Assembly (NCBI RefSeq): GCF_900585905.1
Contig: NZ_UTVH01000001.1
Coordinates: 496,001 to 560,000 of the forward strand
Reading direction: 5' to 3'
Length of the DNA stretch: 64,000 nt
Source of the DNA: Pseudomonas viridiflava
GTDB taxonomy: Bacteria > Pseudomonadota > Gammaproteobacteria > Pseudomonadales > Pseudomonadaceae
Below the pieces are notes generated by a model. That model was not told the origin of the DNA and searched no databases. It saw only the letters and a list, made by a program, of their open reading frames with translations. Shown in pieces: positions 46,182 through 55,779 of the stretch. Positions within the stretch are counted from its first letter, which is position 1, and the number at the start of each line of letters is the position of its first letter. The translations under genes were made by a program, and so were the position numbers.

Positions 46182-47381
46182 TCACGCCAACTGCCGCAAC
46201 GCCTCAACCAGTAACCCGACGTCCGCAGCCGTTGTGCTGAAACCCGGTGTGATGCGGATGCAGGGGCCGCACGCCGAGCCCTCGCGGGCGACGGTGAACA
46301 GGTTGTACTCGTCCAGCAGGCGCTGGGCCATACGTTGCTGATCCTCATGACCGGTAAAACGCAGCGCGGTGATGCCGCAGTACAGCCGGGGATCGTCCGG
46401 GGTCAGGATTTCTACGTGCGCAAACGCCCTTGCCGGTGCAACCCAGAGATCGCGCAGGTAATTGAGACGCGCACCTTTGGCGGCTGATCCGCCGATGGCC
46501 AGGTGCTCTTCAAATACCTTGGGCAGCGTCATCCACGCCGGAATGTTCGGTGTGCCATACGGCACCCGGCCAAGGATGTTATCGGGCGCGTAACGTGTGT
46601 CGCCCATGTCCGGATCAATCGCGGACAGACGCTCGCGCGCCACGTAAACGAAACCCAGGCTCAGCGGCGCGCCCATCCATTTCTGCAGGTTGTAACCCGC
46701 GAAGGCGACCCCGAGTTGATCCAGACAGAAGTCCAGCTGGCCCAAGGCATGTGCGCCATCAAGAATGACGTCGATACCGCGTATTTTCGCCAGCGCTGCG
46801 ATAGCTTGAACCGGCATGACCAGCCCGGTGCGGTGGGTGACATGGGTCAAGGCCATCAGCTTGAGACGCGGATGTTCGTCAAACGCCTGTTGATAGCTCT
46901 GCAGCAGACTTTCAAAGGTAGCGGGGTGGTGATGACTGATTTCAACCACCTGCACGCCGCGGCTCTTCGCCAGCCAGCGCATGGCGCTTTGCACACTCAA
47001 ATAGTCCAGGTCGCTGATCAGCACCTGATCGCCTGGCTGCAACAGGTTGTAGTTGCGAATCAGTGACTGCAATGACTCCGAGGCACAGCGGGTGATGGCA
47101 ACTTCTTCGACATCGACCTGCATCAGGTCTGCCAGATGGGCATGGATCACATGACTGTCGTGCTGATCGAACTGACGCCGCACGTACACCGAGTTGCTGC
47201 GATTGACATAGTCGACGTTGCGCGCGTACTCCTCGGTAACCGCCCGGGTCATGCGCCCGAAGTAGCCGTTTTCGAGATTGACCGGGCCGGGCTCGACGTC
47301 ATAACGCCTGGCGACCTGGGCCCAGAACGCTTCATCACGCGCCTGTCGTGCAATTGCGGGATCCTGCGGTGGATGTTCCAT
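46182..47381 (-). CDS. Class V PLP-dependent aminotransferase-like enzyme
   Basis: A 399-residue fold-type I PLP enzyme of the isopenicillin-N epimerase / cysteine-desulphurase-like group. Seen are the PLP-phosphate and ring contacts ITRCASESLQSLIRN and DVILDGAHALGQLDF (Asp), and the Schiff-base Lys in GYNLQKWMGAPLSLGFVYV. Substrate is unknown: many members are annotated only by fold. No signal peptide. It stands alone, with DUF3820 18 bp upstream on the same strand, so the two may be co-transcribed. Confidence 0.85.
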   Translation of the reverse strand: MEHPPQDPAIARQARDEAFWAQVARRYDVEPGPVNLENGYFGRMTRAVTEEYARNVDYVNRSNSVYVRRQFDQHDSHVIHAHLADLMQVDVEEVAITRCASESLQSLIRNYNLLQPGDQVLISDLDYLSVQSAMRWLAKSRGVQVVEISHHHPATFESLLQSYQQAFDEHPRLKLMALTHVTHRTGLVMPVQAIAALAKIRGIDVILDGAHALGQLDFCLDQLGVAFAGYNLQKWMGAPLSLGFVYVARERLSAIDPDMGDTRYAPDNILGRVPYGTPNIPAWMTLPKVFEEHLAIGGSAAKGARLNYLRDLWVAPARAFAHVEILTPDDPRLYCGITALRFTGHEDQQRMAQRLLDEYNLFTVAREGSACGPCIRITPGFSTTAADVGLLVEALRQLA

Positions 47382-47398
47382 TAACGTTTAGCCTCTGG

Positions 47399-47632
47399 TC
47401 AGCCTTCTCTGAATTGACGCGGTCGCGTGCGCAGCGGGTCGAGCAGCTCCGACAGACCGTTATGGTCAATCTCCTGCATCAAGGCCAGCAAACTGCCCAG
47501 CTCGCTCTTGGGAAAGCCCTCCCGGGCAAACCAGTTCAGGTACTGCCCGGGCAGATCGGCCAGCAATCGGCCCTTGTACTTGCCGAACGGCATTTCCCGT
47601 GTGACCAGTAGCAATAGTTTTTCCGGGTCCAT
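47399..47632 (-). CDS. DUF3820 family small protein
   Basis: A 77-residue protein starting MDPEKLLLLVTREMPFGKYKG, with LADLPGQYLNWFAREGFPKSELGSLL. This is the DUF3820 family, labelled putative quorum-sensing-regulated virulence factor in Pfam; the label rests on P. aeruginosa work and no quorum signal is seen here. I use the ATG at 47632; the frame opens at 47677 but that extension is unsupported. It lies upstream of the PLP-enzyme gene on the same strand. Confidence 0.85.
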   Translation of the reverse strand: MDPEKLLLLVTREMPFGKYKGRLLADLPGQYLNWFAREGFPKSELGSLLALMQEIDHNGLSELLDPLRTRPRQFREG

Positions 47633-47852
47633 GAACGATTTCACCTCAGCAGTCGAGCGTCGATACGATACGTGCATTCTGCATGCAGGCCAAAGGACAG
47701 TTCATGCAGAAATCACGATCCATCTGTATGGGAAAAAATATAAGCCGTTGAAAAATAAGAGATTTATTAATATTTAAAGGCTGGCATGGTGTCTGCAACT
47801 ACCCAGTTAGAGATTCAAATTTGTATCAACCTGCCAATAAGGAATTGGAAAA

Positions 47853-48323
47853 ATGACTGACATCAATAAAGAATCGATCTCCGTACTGAACGACCTGATC
47901 GAAACCAGCAAAGATGGCGAGAAAGGTTTTCAGACCAGCGCAGAAGATATCAAGAACCCGGCGATCAAAGCCTACTTCATGAGCCGTTCGCAAGAAATCG
48001 CTACTGCAGTCCGCGAACTGCAAGCTGAAGTTCGCGCTCTGGGCGGTGACCCAGAAACGTCGTCCAGCGTCTCGGGCACCCTGCACCGTGCCTGGGTTGA
48101 CCTGAAGTCGACCCTTACCGGCAAAGACGACAAGGCGATCCTGGAAGAAGTAGAGCGCGGCGAAGACGTCGCCAAGAAAGCCTACAAAGAAGCGCTGGAA
48201 AAAGCTCATGAGAAGAACCTGCCAGCCAACGTCGTTGCGCTGATCACCAAGCAGCAAGCTGGTGTACTGGCTACACACGATAAAGTTAAAGCTCTGCGTG
48301 ATGCCGCTCGCGCTGCAAGCTAA
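47853..48323 (+). CDS. PA2169-family four-helix-bundle protein (DUF2383)
   Basis: A 156-residue, highly helical protein with repeated Lys/Glu/Ala heptads (AILEEVERGEDVAKKAYKEAL, LRDAARAAS). It matches the PA2169 family of ferritin-like four-helix proteins, often stress- or stationary-phase induced. No signal peptide. Glu-rich positions could bind metal, but the di-iron motif is not complete by eye. AAGGAATTGG stands before the ATG, and a strong terminator follows. An A+T-rich promoter region (47725-47850) precedes it. Confidence 0.9.
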   Translation: MTDINKESISVLNDLIETSKDGEKGFQTSAEDIKNPAIKAYFMSRSQEIATAVRELQAEVRALGGDPETSSSVSGTLHRAWVDLKSTLTGKDDKAILEEVERGEDVAKKAYKEALEKAHEKNLPANVVALITKQQAGVLATHDKVKALRDAARAAS

Positions 48324-48337
48324 GACCCGCAGCACTG

Positions 48338-48367
48338 AAAAAACGCCAGCCAGTCTGGCGTTTTTTT
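48338..48367 (+). terminator. Terminator after the PA2169-like gene
   Basis: Six-bp stem CGCCAG (48344-48349) with CTGGCG (48355-48360), flanked by an A-run on the left and seven T on the right, so it can work in both directions, including for the convergent diguanylate cyclase gene. Confidence 0.9.
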
Positions 48368-48406
48368 ATGCTCGTCTTTTATTCCCGCAGATCAGTATTC
48401 CCAAGA

Positions 48407-49915
48407 TTAGTACGCCGTAGCCGCCTCTGTTCGGTTACGGCCGTTGTGCTTGGCGCGGTACAACGCCGTATCCGCCGCGTGGAACAGTGCCTGCAACGTA
48501 TCTCCCGGCCTGATCCTGCGGCTTGCGACGCCGACACTGACGGTGATTGGATCGGTATCCGATGCAAACGGCAGCATGGCGTTGACTGCCGCCCTGATGT
48601 TTTCCGCCACAGCCATGGTGCCCATCAGATCGGTGCCTGGCAGCACCGCGAGAAACTCTTCCCCGCCGTAGCGACCGACGAAGTCTTGCGACCTGCCCAG
48701 TGTCGCCGCGATGGTGCCAGCGACATTGCGCAGCGCCTGGTCGCCGCCGTTGTGGCCGTGGCGGTCGTTGAAGGCCTTGAATGAATCGATATCGATCATT
48801 AGCAGCGACAGCATTGAGCCGTTGCGTTGGGCCCGCGCCCATTCGGTCTCCAGCACCTCGTCCAGTCGGCGCCGATTGGGCAGGCCGGTGAGAACGTCGG
48901 TCGTGGCGCGTTGCTGCAGCTCACCTTCGGCCCGGCGTCGCAGGTGCAGTTCACGGCGCAGCAGAATGGTCAGCCAGATGATCCCGGCGCACAGCAGACT
49001 GGTGGCGCTGCCCACCAGCACGACACTGCGCCGCCAGGCTGCAAACACCTCGTGGGTAGACTGACCTATCGCCACGATCAGCGGCAAATGGGCGACGTGG
49101 GAGAAGGTATAAAGACGTTCCTTGCCATCGATGGTCGAGAGGCTGACGAAACTGCCGTCGCCTCCCTCGATCACGCGATGATAGTTGGGGCTCTTGATAA
49201 AGCTGTGGCCGACTGTTTCCTGCCCTTGCACCTCGGGCTGGCGTGCCAGCACGATCCCGTCGGTATTAAACAGGGTCACGTGGCTGTCCGGGCCGACATC
49301 CAGGGTGCTGAATAGCTGCTTGAAATACACCAGACGCATGGCTGCACTGACCACGCCAACGAACGCGCCGTCCCGACTGGGGATCCTGCGACTGAAGCTG
49401 ATGCACCAGTCCTTGAAGCCCCATTCGGACTTGAAGGGCGGACCGACTTTCATCTCCAGTGACGGGTCGTTTCTGTGCGCCTGAAAGTTCGGCCGATCGC
49501 TTATATTCAAGGCTCTGGGCTGCACCGATGTCGAATCGGCCAGCGCGTTGCCGTTTGCGTCAAGCAACAGCAGGTCACCCTTGTAGCGCGCGGCAGTCGA
49601 GCGGTCGAACAGCACCATGTGGCGCAGGTCCGGCGCAATACTTTGCAGATCAGGGTGTTGCCAGGCGTTGATCATGCCCAGCAGGGCGGTGTCATAAAGC
49701 TCGGCGTTGCGCACGACATCGGCGTCGATCAGGCGCACGATATTGCTCGCCGCGCGCGATGCAGCCTCGCTGGCATCTTCACGCTCCCTGACCAGCAGCG
49801 AAACGACGATCATCACGATGACCACCAGAGCAGTAGAGCTGCCGCACATCAAGGCAATCTCGGGGCCAGTCCATTTTTGGCGAGAAGCGGGTGCTGCGGC
49901 GGTAAGGGTCATCAC
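48407..49915 (-). CDS. Membrane diguanylate cyclase with Cache sensor
   Basis: A 502-residue protein: TM1 at about 25-45, a double-Cache-like periplasmic sensor (50-290), TM2 (about 295-320) and a C-terminal GGDEF domain. The active-site motif is GGEEF in RYGGEEFLAVLPG, and the inhibitory I-site RxxD (RSQD) sits five residues before it, so the enzyme should be active and product-inhibited. No EAL domain. It stands alone on the minus strand; the ligand of the Cache domain cannot be told from sequence. Confidence 0.92.
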   Translation of the reverse strand: MMTLTAAAPASRQKWTGPEIALMCGSSTALVVIVMIVVSLLVREREDASEAASRAASNIVRLIDADVVRNAELYDTALLGMINAWQHPDLQSIAPDLRHMVLFDRSTAARYKGDLLLLDANGNALADSTSVQPRALNISDRPNFQAHRNDPSLEMKVGPPFKSEWGFKDWCISFSRRIPSRDGAFVGVVSAAMRLVYFKQLFSTLDVGPDSHVTLFNTDGIVLARQPEVQGQETVGHSFIKSPNYHRVIEGGDGSFVSLSTIDGKERLYTFSHVAHLPLIVAIGQSTHEVFAAWRRSVVLVGSATSLLCAGIIWLTILLRRELHLRRRAEGELQQRATTDVLTGLPNRRRLDEVLETEWARAQRNGSMLSLLMIDIDSFKAFNDRHGHNGGDQALRNVAGTIAATLGRSQDFVGRYGGEEFLAVLPGTDLMGTMAVAENIRAAVNAMLPFASDTDPITVSVGVASRRIRPGDTLQALFHAADTALYRAKHNGRNRTEAATAY

Positions 49916-50035
49916 ACAGGCTCTTATTTACCCGGCTTCGCCAGGTACCTGGCGAGAGAGTAGCGATTTCACCGGCTTATTGAAACCGAGGGTTTGCGCG
50001 GACCTGCCTGCGAGTTGAAAGCCTGGCCGTCGTAG

Positions 50036-53000
50036 TCATGGCGACGTCGGCAATGGCTGGGCAGCGGGTGCATCAGGTTGGTGAAACAGACGCTCCAGCT
50101 GCAGGTAGATGACGGGGGTGGTGAACAGCGTCAGCACCTGGCTGACCAACAGCCCGCCCACCACTGCGATGCCCAGGGGCTGGCGCAGTTCGGCGCCAAC
50201 CCCATAGCCTAGCATCAGCGGCAGCGCGCCGAGCAACGCCGCCAGGGTGGTCATGATGATGGGCCGGAAACGGGTCAGGCACGCGGCGTGAATCGCCTGC
50301 TGCGGGCTCATGCCACGCTCGCGCTGGGCCTCCAGGGCAAAGTCGACCAGCAGGATGCCGTTCTTCTTGACGATGCCGATCAGCAGCACCACACCGATCA
50401 AGGCCATGATCGAGAAGTCCTGGCCCATCAGCCACAACAACAGCAGCGCGCCGATACCGGCCGAGGGCAGGGTGGAGATGATGGTCAGCGGATGGACGAA
50501 GCTCTCGTAGAGCACGCCGAGAATGATGTACACCGCCACCAGCGCGGCAAGGATCAGCCACGGCTGATTGGCCAGCGAACTCTGAAAAGCCTGCGCCGCT
50601 CCCTGAAAGTTACCGCTGATCGAGGCGGGCATGCCGATTTCATTCTTGGCCTGATCCAGCATGCGCACGGCGTCACCCAGGGCAATGCCCGGGGCCAGGT
50701 TGAAAGACAGATTGGCCGCCGGGAACATGCCGTCGTGGGCTATGGACAGTGGTCCCATGGTCGGCGCGTCGACTCGGGCGACGGCCGACAGCGGCACCAT
50801 TGCTCCGCTCAGCGGCGAGCGCAGGTAAAAGTACCCCAGGCTTTCGGCCTTGCCACGCTGCTTCGCGTCCAGTTCGAGGATGACCTTGTACTGATTGATT
50901 TCAGTCTGAAACTCGCTGATCTGCCGTTGCCCGAAGGCGTCATACAACGCCTGATCAACGTCATTGGTGGTCAGCCCGAAGCGTGCAGCAGCGGCCCGGT
51001 CGATCTCCACATGGGTGACGCTGCCGCCCAGTTGCAGGTCGTTGGAGAGGTCACGGAATGCCGGGTTGCCACGCAGTTTTTCCGTCAGGCGCTGGGTCCA
51101 GACATTGAGCAGCGGGCCGTCATTGCTCTTGAGCACATATTGATACTGGCTGCGGCTAGGGCCGGGGCTGAGGTTGATGTCCTGGCCAGCGCGCAGATAC
51201 AGCACGATACCGGGAATCTTCGCCAGCTTTGGCCGCAGGCGGTCAATGAATTCACTGACCGAGACATCGCGTTCGCCACGAGGCTTGAGGGAAATCCAGA
51301 AGCGTCCGTTGGCAATGGTCTGGTTGCTGCCGCTGACGCCAACAGAATGGGAAAACGCCTGCACGGCAGGGTCGGCGCCGATGATTTTCGCCAGTTGCAG
51401 GTGCTTTTGCACCATGTCCGGGTAGGAAATATCGGCAGCGGCTTCACTGGTGCCTGCGGCAAAACCAGTGTCCTGGACTGGAAAGAAACCCTTGGGGATC
51501 AGCACGTAACCGGCAACCGCCAGCGCCAGGGTCATGGCGAAGATACCCAGCATCACGCGCTGATGGGCCAGGGCCTTGTCCAGACCGCGTTCGTACAGGC
51601 GCAGCAGTCGCTCGCTGAAGCCAGGCCTGGCGTCAGCGTCGTGTTTCGGTGCGCGCATGAATAGCGCGGCGAGGGTTGGCGCCAGGGTCAGCGACACCAC
51701 CACCGATATCAGAATGGTCGCCGTGGCCGTCAGGGCAAACTCCTTGAACAGCCGACCCACCACCCCGCCCATGAACAGCAGCGGGATAAACGCCGCCACC
51801 AGGGAAAAGCTGATGGACACCACGGTAAAGCCGATTTCGCCAGAGCCCTTGATCGCCGCTTCGCGCATGCCGTCTCCGGCTTCCAGATGGCGATGGATAT
51901 TCTCGACCACGACGATGGCGTCATCCACCACAAACCCTACGGCGACCACGATGGCGACGAGCGTCAGGTTGTTCAGGCTGAAACCGAACAGGTACATCAT
52001 CGCGAAGCTGGCGATCAGCGACACCCCCAGTACCGCAGTCACGATCAGGGTCGCCGACAGCTGGCGCAAGAACAGCGCCATCACCGCCACCACCAAAAGA
52101 ATGGCGATCACCAGCGTCAGCTCGACCTCGTGTAGCGAGGCGCGAATGGTGCGCGTGCGATCGTTGAGCACCGACACGTCCACCGACGCGGGCAGCATTT
52201 CCAGCAGACGCGGCAGCTCGCGTTGCACGCGGTCAACGGTTTCGACGATGTTGGCCCCAGGCTGGCGGAAGATCGTAACGTTGACGCCTTGCTGGTCACC
52301 AGACCAGGCGCGCACATAGGCATTTTCAGACCCGTTGATGACTTGCGCCACGTCGCGCAGGTGTATCGGCGCGCCATCCTTGTAAGAAACGATGAGCCTG
52401 GCGTAATCCTGTGGATGGAATAGCTGATCATTGGAGGCCAGGGTCGACACGCTGTTTTTGCCATACAGCGCACCCTTGGCCAGATTGAGACTGGTCTGCT
52501 GCACCGCGACGCGGATATCGGCCAGCGTCAGACCCAGGGCAGCCAGCTTCTCCGGTGCTGCCTGAACCCGGATGGCAGGGCGCTGCTGACCGGTAATGAC
52601 CACTTGGCCAACGCCGTCGATCTGGCTCAACTGCCGCGCCAGCAGGGACTCGGTGACATCGCTGAGCTCGGTGGGCGGCATCAGGCCTGAGCTTACGCTG
52701 AGGATCAGCACCGGGCTGTCGGCCGGGTTGACCTTGCGCCAGGTCGGCAGGTTGGGCATGTCGGCGGGCAGGCGGCCAGCCGCGGTGTTGATCGCGGCCT
52801 GGACTTCCTGGGCAGCAGTATCAATGCTTTTGTTCAGCGAGAACTGCAGGATCAGATTGGTCGAGCCCAGCGCGCTGCTGGACGTCATCTGCGTCATGCC
52901 GGGGATGGCGCTGAACTGCACTTCCAGCGGTGTGGCCACCGAGGACGCCATGGTTTCCGGGCTCGCACCGGGCAATTGCGCCGCCACCTGAATAGTGGGG

Positions 53001-53137
53001 AATTCGGCTTCCGGCAGGGGCGCGACCGGCAGCCGGGGAAAGGCGATGGCGCCCAGCAGGACCATGGCAAAGGTCAGCAGCAGCGTGGCCACTGGATGAT
53101 CCACGCACCAGGCCGACACCGACCCGCGCCCGTTCAT
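50036..53137 (-). CDS. RND efflux pump permease (MdtB/MdtC-like)
   Basis: Inner-membrane proton-driven transporter of 1033 residues with the 12-TM, two-loop RND plan. Seen are TM1 ATLLLTFAMVLLGAIAFPRLPVAPLPEAEFP, the proton-relay motif FVVDDAIVVVENIHRHLE in TM4, and the second-half GVVLLIGIVKKNGILLVDFALE. It resembles MdtB/MdtC or Mux-type pumps. Only one permease is present and there is no outer-membrane channel gene alongside, so it must use a shared one. Its start overlaps the adaptor stop by four bases. Confidence 0.93.
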   Translation of the reverse strand: MNGRGSVSAWCVDHPVATLLLTFAMVLLGAIAFPRLPVAPLPEAEFPTIQVAAQLPGASPETMASSVATPLEVQFSAIPGMTQMTSSSALGSTNLILQFSLNKSIDTAAQEVQAAINTAAGRLPADMPNLPTWRKVNPADSPVLILSVSSGLMPPTELSDVTESLLARQLSQIDGVGQVVITGQQRPAIRVQAAPEKLAALGLTLADIRVAVQQTSLNLAKGALYGKNSVSTLASNDQLFHPQDYARLIVSYKDGAPIHLRDVAQVINGSENAYVRAWSGDQQGVNVTIFRQPGANIVETVDRVQRELPRLLEMLPASVDVSVLNDRTRTIRASLHEVELTLVIAILLVVAVMALFLRQLSATLIVTAVLGVSLIASFAMMYLFGFSLNNLTLVAIVVAVGFVVDDAIVVVENIHRHLEAGDGMREAAIKGSGEIGFTVVSISFSLVAAFIPLLFMGGVVGRLFKEFALTATATILISVVVSLTLAPTLAALFMRAPKHDADARPGFSERLLRLYERGLDKALAHQRVMLGIFAMTLALAVAGYVLIPKGFFPVQDTGFAAGTSEAAADISYPDMVQKHLQLAKIIGADPAVQAFSHSVGVSGSNQTIANGRFWISLKPRGERDVSVSEFIDRLRPKLAKIPGIVLYLRAGQDINLSPGPSRSQYQYVLKSNDGPLLNVWTQRLTEKLRGNPAFRDLSNDLQLGGSVTHVEIDRAAAARFGLTTNDVDQALYDAFGQRQISEFQTEINQYKVILELDAKQRGKAESLGYFYLRSPLSGAMVPLSAVARVDAPTMGPLSIAHDGMFPAANLSFNLAPGIALGDAVRMLDQAKNEIGMPASISGNFQGAAQAFQSSLANQPWLILAALVAVYIILGVLYESFVHPLTIISTLPSAGIGALLLLWLMGQDFSIMALIGVVLLIGIVKKNGILLVDFALEAQRERGMSPQQAIHAACLTRFRPIIMTTLAALLGALPLMLGYGVGAELRQPLGIAVVGGLLVSQVLTLFTTPVIYLQLERLFHQPDAPAAQPLPTSP

Positions 53138-54306
53138 CGGGGACGCTCGACAGAGGGTGCGGGCAGTGTCGCCGGGGGCGCCGAGGCAGGGCTGCCGAGG
53201 ATTTCTATTCGCGAGCCGGCCCTGAGCCGCGACTGACCATCGCTGACCAGTACGTCACCGGCCCTGGGCCCTGAAATCAGCATCAAATCGCTGTCCTGAT
53301 ACAGCACCTGCACGGGCACAACCTCGACCTGGTCGCCGTTGACCCGGAACGCAAAATGCTGATCGATGCCGCGCAGCACCACTTGCGGCGGGACGCGCAG
53401 GGCGTTGTGTTCGATGCCCGTCTGGATCTTCACGGTGACCAGTTGGCCGGGCCATAGCAGCTGCTTCGGATTGTTGAATTCAGCTTTGGCGCGCACCGTG
53501 CCAGTGGTGGCCGAGACCTGATTGTCGATCAGCTTGAGCTGGCCTTCGCCCAACAGCGCACCCTCGTTGCCATCGCCCAGGAACGCCTGAACGCTGGCCG
53601 GTTGGCTGGCGATGATGAGGCCCTGCAAAGTCGGCAGCATCTGTTGCGGCAAGGAAAACTCCACCGCGACCGGATCGATCTGGGTCACGGAAAACAGCCC
53701 CTGGGCATCGCTGACGCGCAGAAAATTGCCCTCGTCGACATTGCGTATACCGACGCGGCCTGTGACCGGGGAGCGAATCTGAGTGTAGGACAACTGCACC
53801 TGGGCTGCGTCGATGGCTGCCTGATTGCCCTGCGCCGTGGCTTTGAGCTGCTGTACGGTGGCCTGCTGCTGATCGAACATCTGCCGGGAAATGCCGTTGT
53901 CGGCGCTGAGCAGCCGGTAACGCTTGAGGTCGATCCGGGCGATGTCCAACTGCGCCTGGCTTTGGGCCAGCTGTGCTTTGGCCTGTTCCAGTGCCGCGCG
54001 AATACTGCGGTCATCCAGGGTGGCCAGCAGCTCTCCTGCCTTGACTGCCTGACCTTCCTTGACCAGCACGCGGGTCAGGATGCCGTCCACCTGCGCGCGA
54101 ATGACCACGCTGTGCAGTGACAGCACCGAACCTATGGCAGTGACGAAGCGTGGCACGTCTTCTTCACTGACGCTGACGACCTTCACCGGGACGGCGGCAG
54201 CGGGCCCCGCTTTCACCGCCGCCGGACGATTGAGGCCCCACATGGCGGCGCCAATCAGACCCGCAAGGAGGGCAACCGCAAGCAGGATTCTGGTCTGTTT
54301 ACGCAT
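53134..54306 (-). CDS. RND efflux periplasmic adaptor (MdtA-like)
   Basis: A 390-residue membrane-fusion protein. It has an N-terminal signal anchor (about 6-26), a lipoyl half-motif VSVEEDVPRFVTAIG-type start, an alpha-hairpin (ALEQAKAQLAQSQAQLDIARIDLKRY), the second lipoyl half TQIRSPVTGRVGIRNVDEGNF and beta-barrel domains. It bridges the permease and an outer-membrane channel. The stop overlaps the downstream permease start by four bases, so the two are co-translated. The 346-bp upstream spacer holds no gene I can support. Confidence 0.92.
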   Translation of the reverse strand: MRKQTRILLAVALLAGLIGAAMWGLNRPAAVKAGPAAAVPVKVVSVSEEDVPRFVTAIGSVLSLHSVVIRAQVDGILTRVLVKEGQAVKAGELLATLDDRSIRAALEQAKAQLAQSQAQLDIARIDLKRYRLLSADNGISRQMFDQQQATVQQLKATAQGNQAAIDAAQVQLSYTQIRSPVTGRVGIRNVDEGNFLRVSDAQGLFSVTQIDPVAVEFSLPQQMLPTLQGLIIASQPASVQAFLGDGNEGALLGEGQLKLIDNQVSATTGTVRAKAEFNNPKQLLWPGQLVTVKIQTGIEHNALRVPPQVVLRGIDQHFAFRVNGDQVEVVPVQVLYQDSDLMLISGPRAGDVLVSDGQSRLRAGSRIEILGSPASAPPATLPAPSVERPR

Positions 54307-54652
54307 TCAGGAAACACCGCAAGGTCGAAAAAGAAGTCGCCGGGTGGTCTGTCACGTTGGAGCCCGCCAACCCGGTCAGGAGAATGACGGCAACCTGTGA
54401 TGCTTGTCAGCAAAAAAAGCACAGCGATCACCCGACGGATCAAGAAATGCCGTTCACGGGCGATATCCATGGGTACGGAACGGGGGGATGAGTGGTTGCA
54501 GATCAGCTCACGCAGGGTCGAATGTTTGATGCCTGTCGACGAGATGCGCACAGCTACAAGTGCCGGATCGACCCACTTTTCCGCTCTGATCATCAGCGAT
54601 TGATGTATGCTGCGCGACCTTTTGCCGACCGACTGCTATTTCCGGAGCTTTT
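54307..54652. other. Intergenic region, RND adaptor / 54653 gene
   Basis: A 346-bp divergent spacer. It should hold both promoters. Short open frames on each strand lack ribosome-binding sites and family-like sequence. I see no palindrome or regulator gene. Confidence 0.4.
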
Positions 54653-54877
54653 ATGACTTCTTCCGACCAGAACACCGCGCCTGAAGCTGTCATTGACGAA
54701 GCCGGCGCCAGCGACCAGCGTGCTGCCGTGCCTGCGTTCAGCTTTCCGTTCAAACCAGCGGACTTTGCCCAGTCGAAAAAAGACCAGCCCTGGTATCAGA
54801 AAGGCAGCAAGTCAGGCCACAACAAGATCCCTGGCGCTGCGCCCCACGGCACGCGCAAATCCATGGGCAAACGCTGA
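54653..54877 (+). CDS. Conserved Pseudomonas small protein, function unknown
   Basis: A 74-residue protein with an acidic N-terminus and a basic C-terminus: AFSFPFKPADFAQSKK, DQPWYQKGSKSGHNKIPG and GTRKSMGKR. This pattern is widespread in pseudomonads as an unnamed protein. GGAG lies nine bases before the ATG. No domain of known function, no signal peptide. The unstructured, basic tail would suit nucleic-acid contact, but that is a guess. Confidence 0.8.
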   Translation: MTSSDQNTAPEAVIDEAGASDQRAAVPAFSFPFKPADFAQSKKDQPWYQKGSKSGHNKIPGAAPHGTRKSMGKR

Positions 54878-54917
54878 GCGCTCTTTTTCGTACAAAGCCT
54901 GGCGCCTGTGGCTGTAT

Positions 54918-55673
54918 TCATCCCGCCTGCTGCAGCGGGATGAACATGTAATCGTCGGCGGCGCCAGTCGTCAGCGCAGCGCCTGCCAGATCAAGCCGCT
55001 GAATAACCTGCTCGGCAGCGACATGAAAAGTCCAGCCGTGATCCATGTCGGGCGCCGCAATGCCGTCGACCAGGTCCATCACTGCGGTCGCAAAGGCGCC
55101 CATGTCCGGTAGATAGGCCACGAAACCATCGCCTTTCAATGCAGTCGTGCGGATGCCCAGACGCTGGCATATCGCTTCCTTGGCTGCGATGTCTTCCCTG
55201 TCGGCCTGACGCGACTGCTCGATCAACAGGCTCAGTTCGGTGTCGACCAGCTTGCCGCCGACGATCAGTTCCGGACCTTGCTCCCAGGATTCGGGCGGAC
55301 AGTCTTTTGCCGCTGGACGCAGGGGAATGTGCGGGTTGATTTCCATCGGGTAAATGCGGCATACCAGCGGCCGCCGGTCATAAATACGGCAGAGCTTTTC
55401 AGCGTCAAGATTCCGGCAAGGGCCGACATTGTAAGCAGCGAACGTGATGGCAACATGCGCCTGGGCGGCGCCGGAGCGAATCGGCGTCGAGCGTCGCGTG
55501 GCGTGGTCCATCTGGGCCGAAGGCAGGCCGAAGCCATCGGCCAGGAACGCCTCGGTGAGGATAATCAACGCACCGCCGTCGGCCGCCCATTGCATGGCTT
55601 CGCTCAGGGTCAGCGGCACATGATGGTCAGTGCAGCAGCTGCCACACCCCACGCAGGCAAATCGGGTATTCAT
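54918..55673 (-). CDS. YkgJ-family cysteine-cluster protein
   Basis: A 251-residue protein with the YkgJ zinc/iron-chelating pattern: CVGCGSCCTDH at residues 7-17, then CRNLD, LCRIYDRRPLVCRIYP further on. The clustered cysteines suggest Zn or Fe-S binding; no function is proven for the family. No signal peptide. It faces the 54653 gene convergently and has no operon partner. Confidence 0.87.
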   Translation of the reverse strand: MNTRFACVGCGSCCTDHHVPLTLSEAMQWAADGGALIILTEAFLADGFGLPSAQMDHATRRSTPIRSGAAQAHVAITFAAYNVGPCRNLDAEKLCRIYDRRPLVCRIYPMEINPHIPLRPAAKDCPPESWEQGPELIVGGKLVDTELSLLIEQSRQADREDIAAKEAICQRLGIRTTALKGDGFVAYLPDMGAFATAVMDLVDGIAAPDMDHGWTFHVAAEQVIQRLDLAGAALTTGAADDYMFIPLQQAG

Positions 55674-55779
55674 GGTCTACAGATCCGTCAAAACAATGGA
55701 CGCAAGCAGTCGACAAAGCGGTCACTGCGAGCGCATTCAGGACGGTGTCCAAAGCAAATTGTGCGCCATGGCGTTATCG

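Noticed and set aside
54397..54603. 68-codon frame before the 54653 gene
   Set aside because: No ribosome-binding site, no family resemblance, and it overlaps likely promoter sequence.
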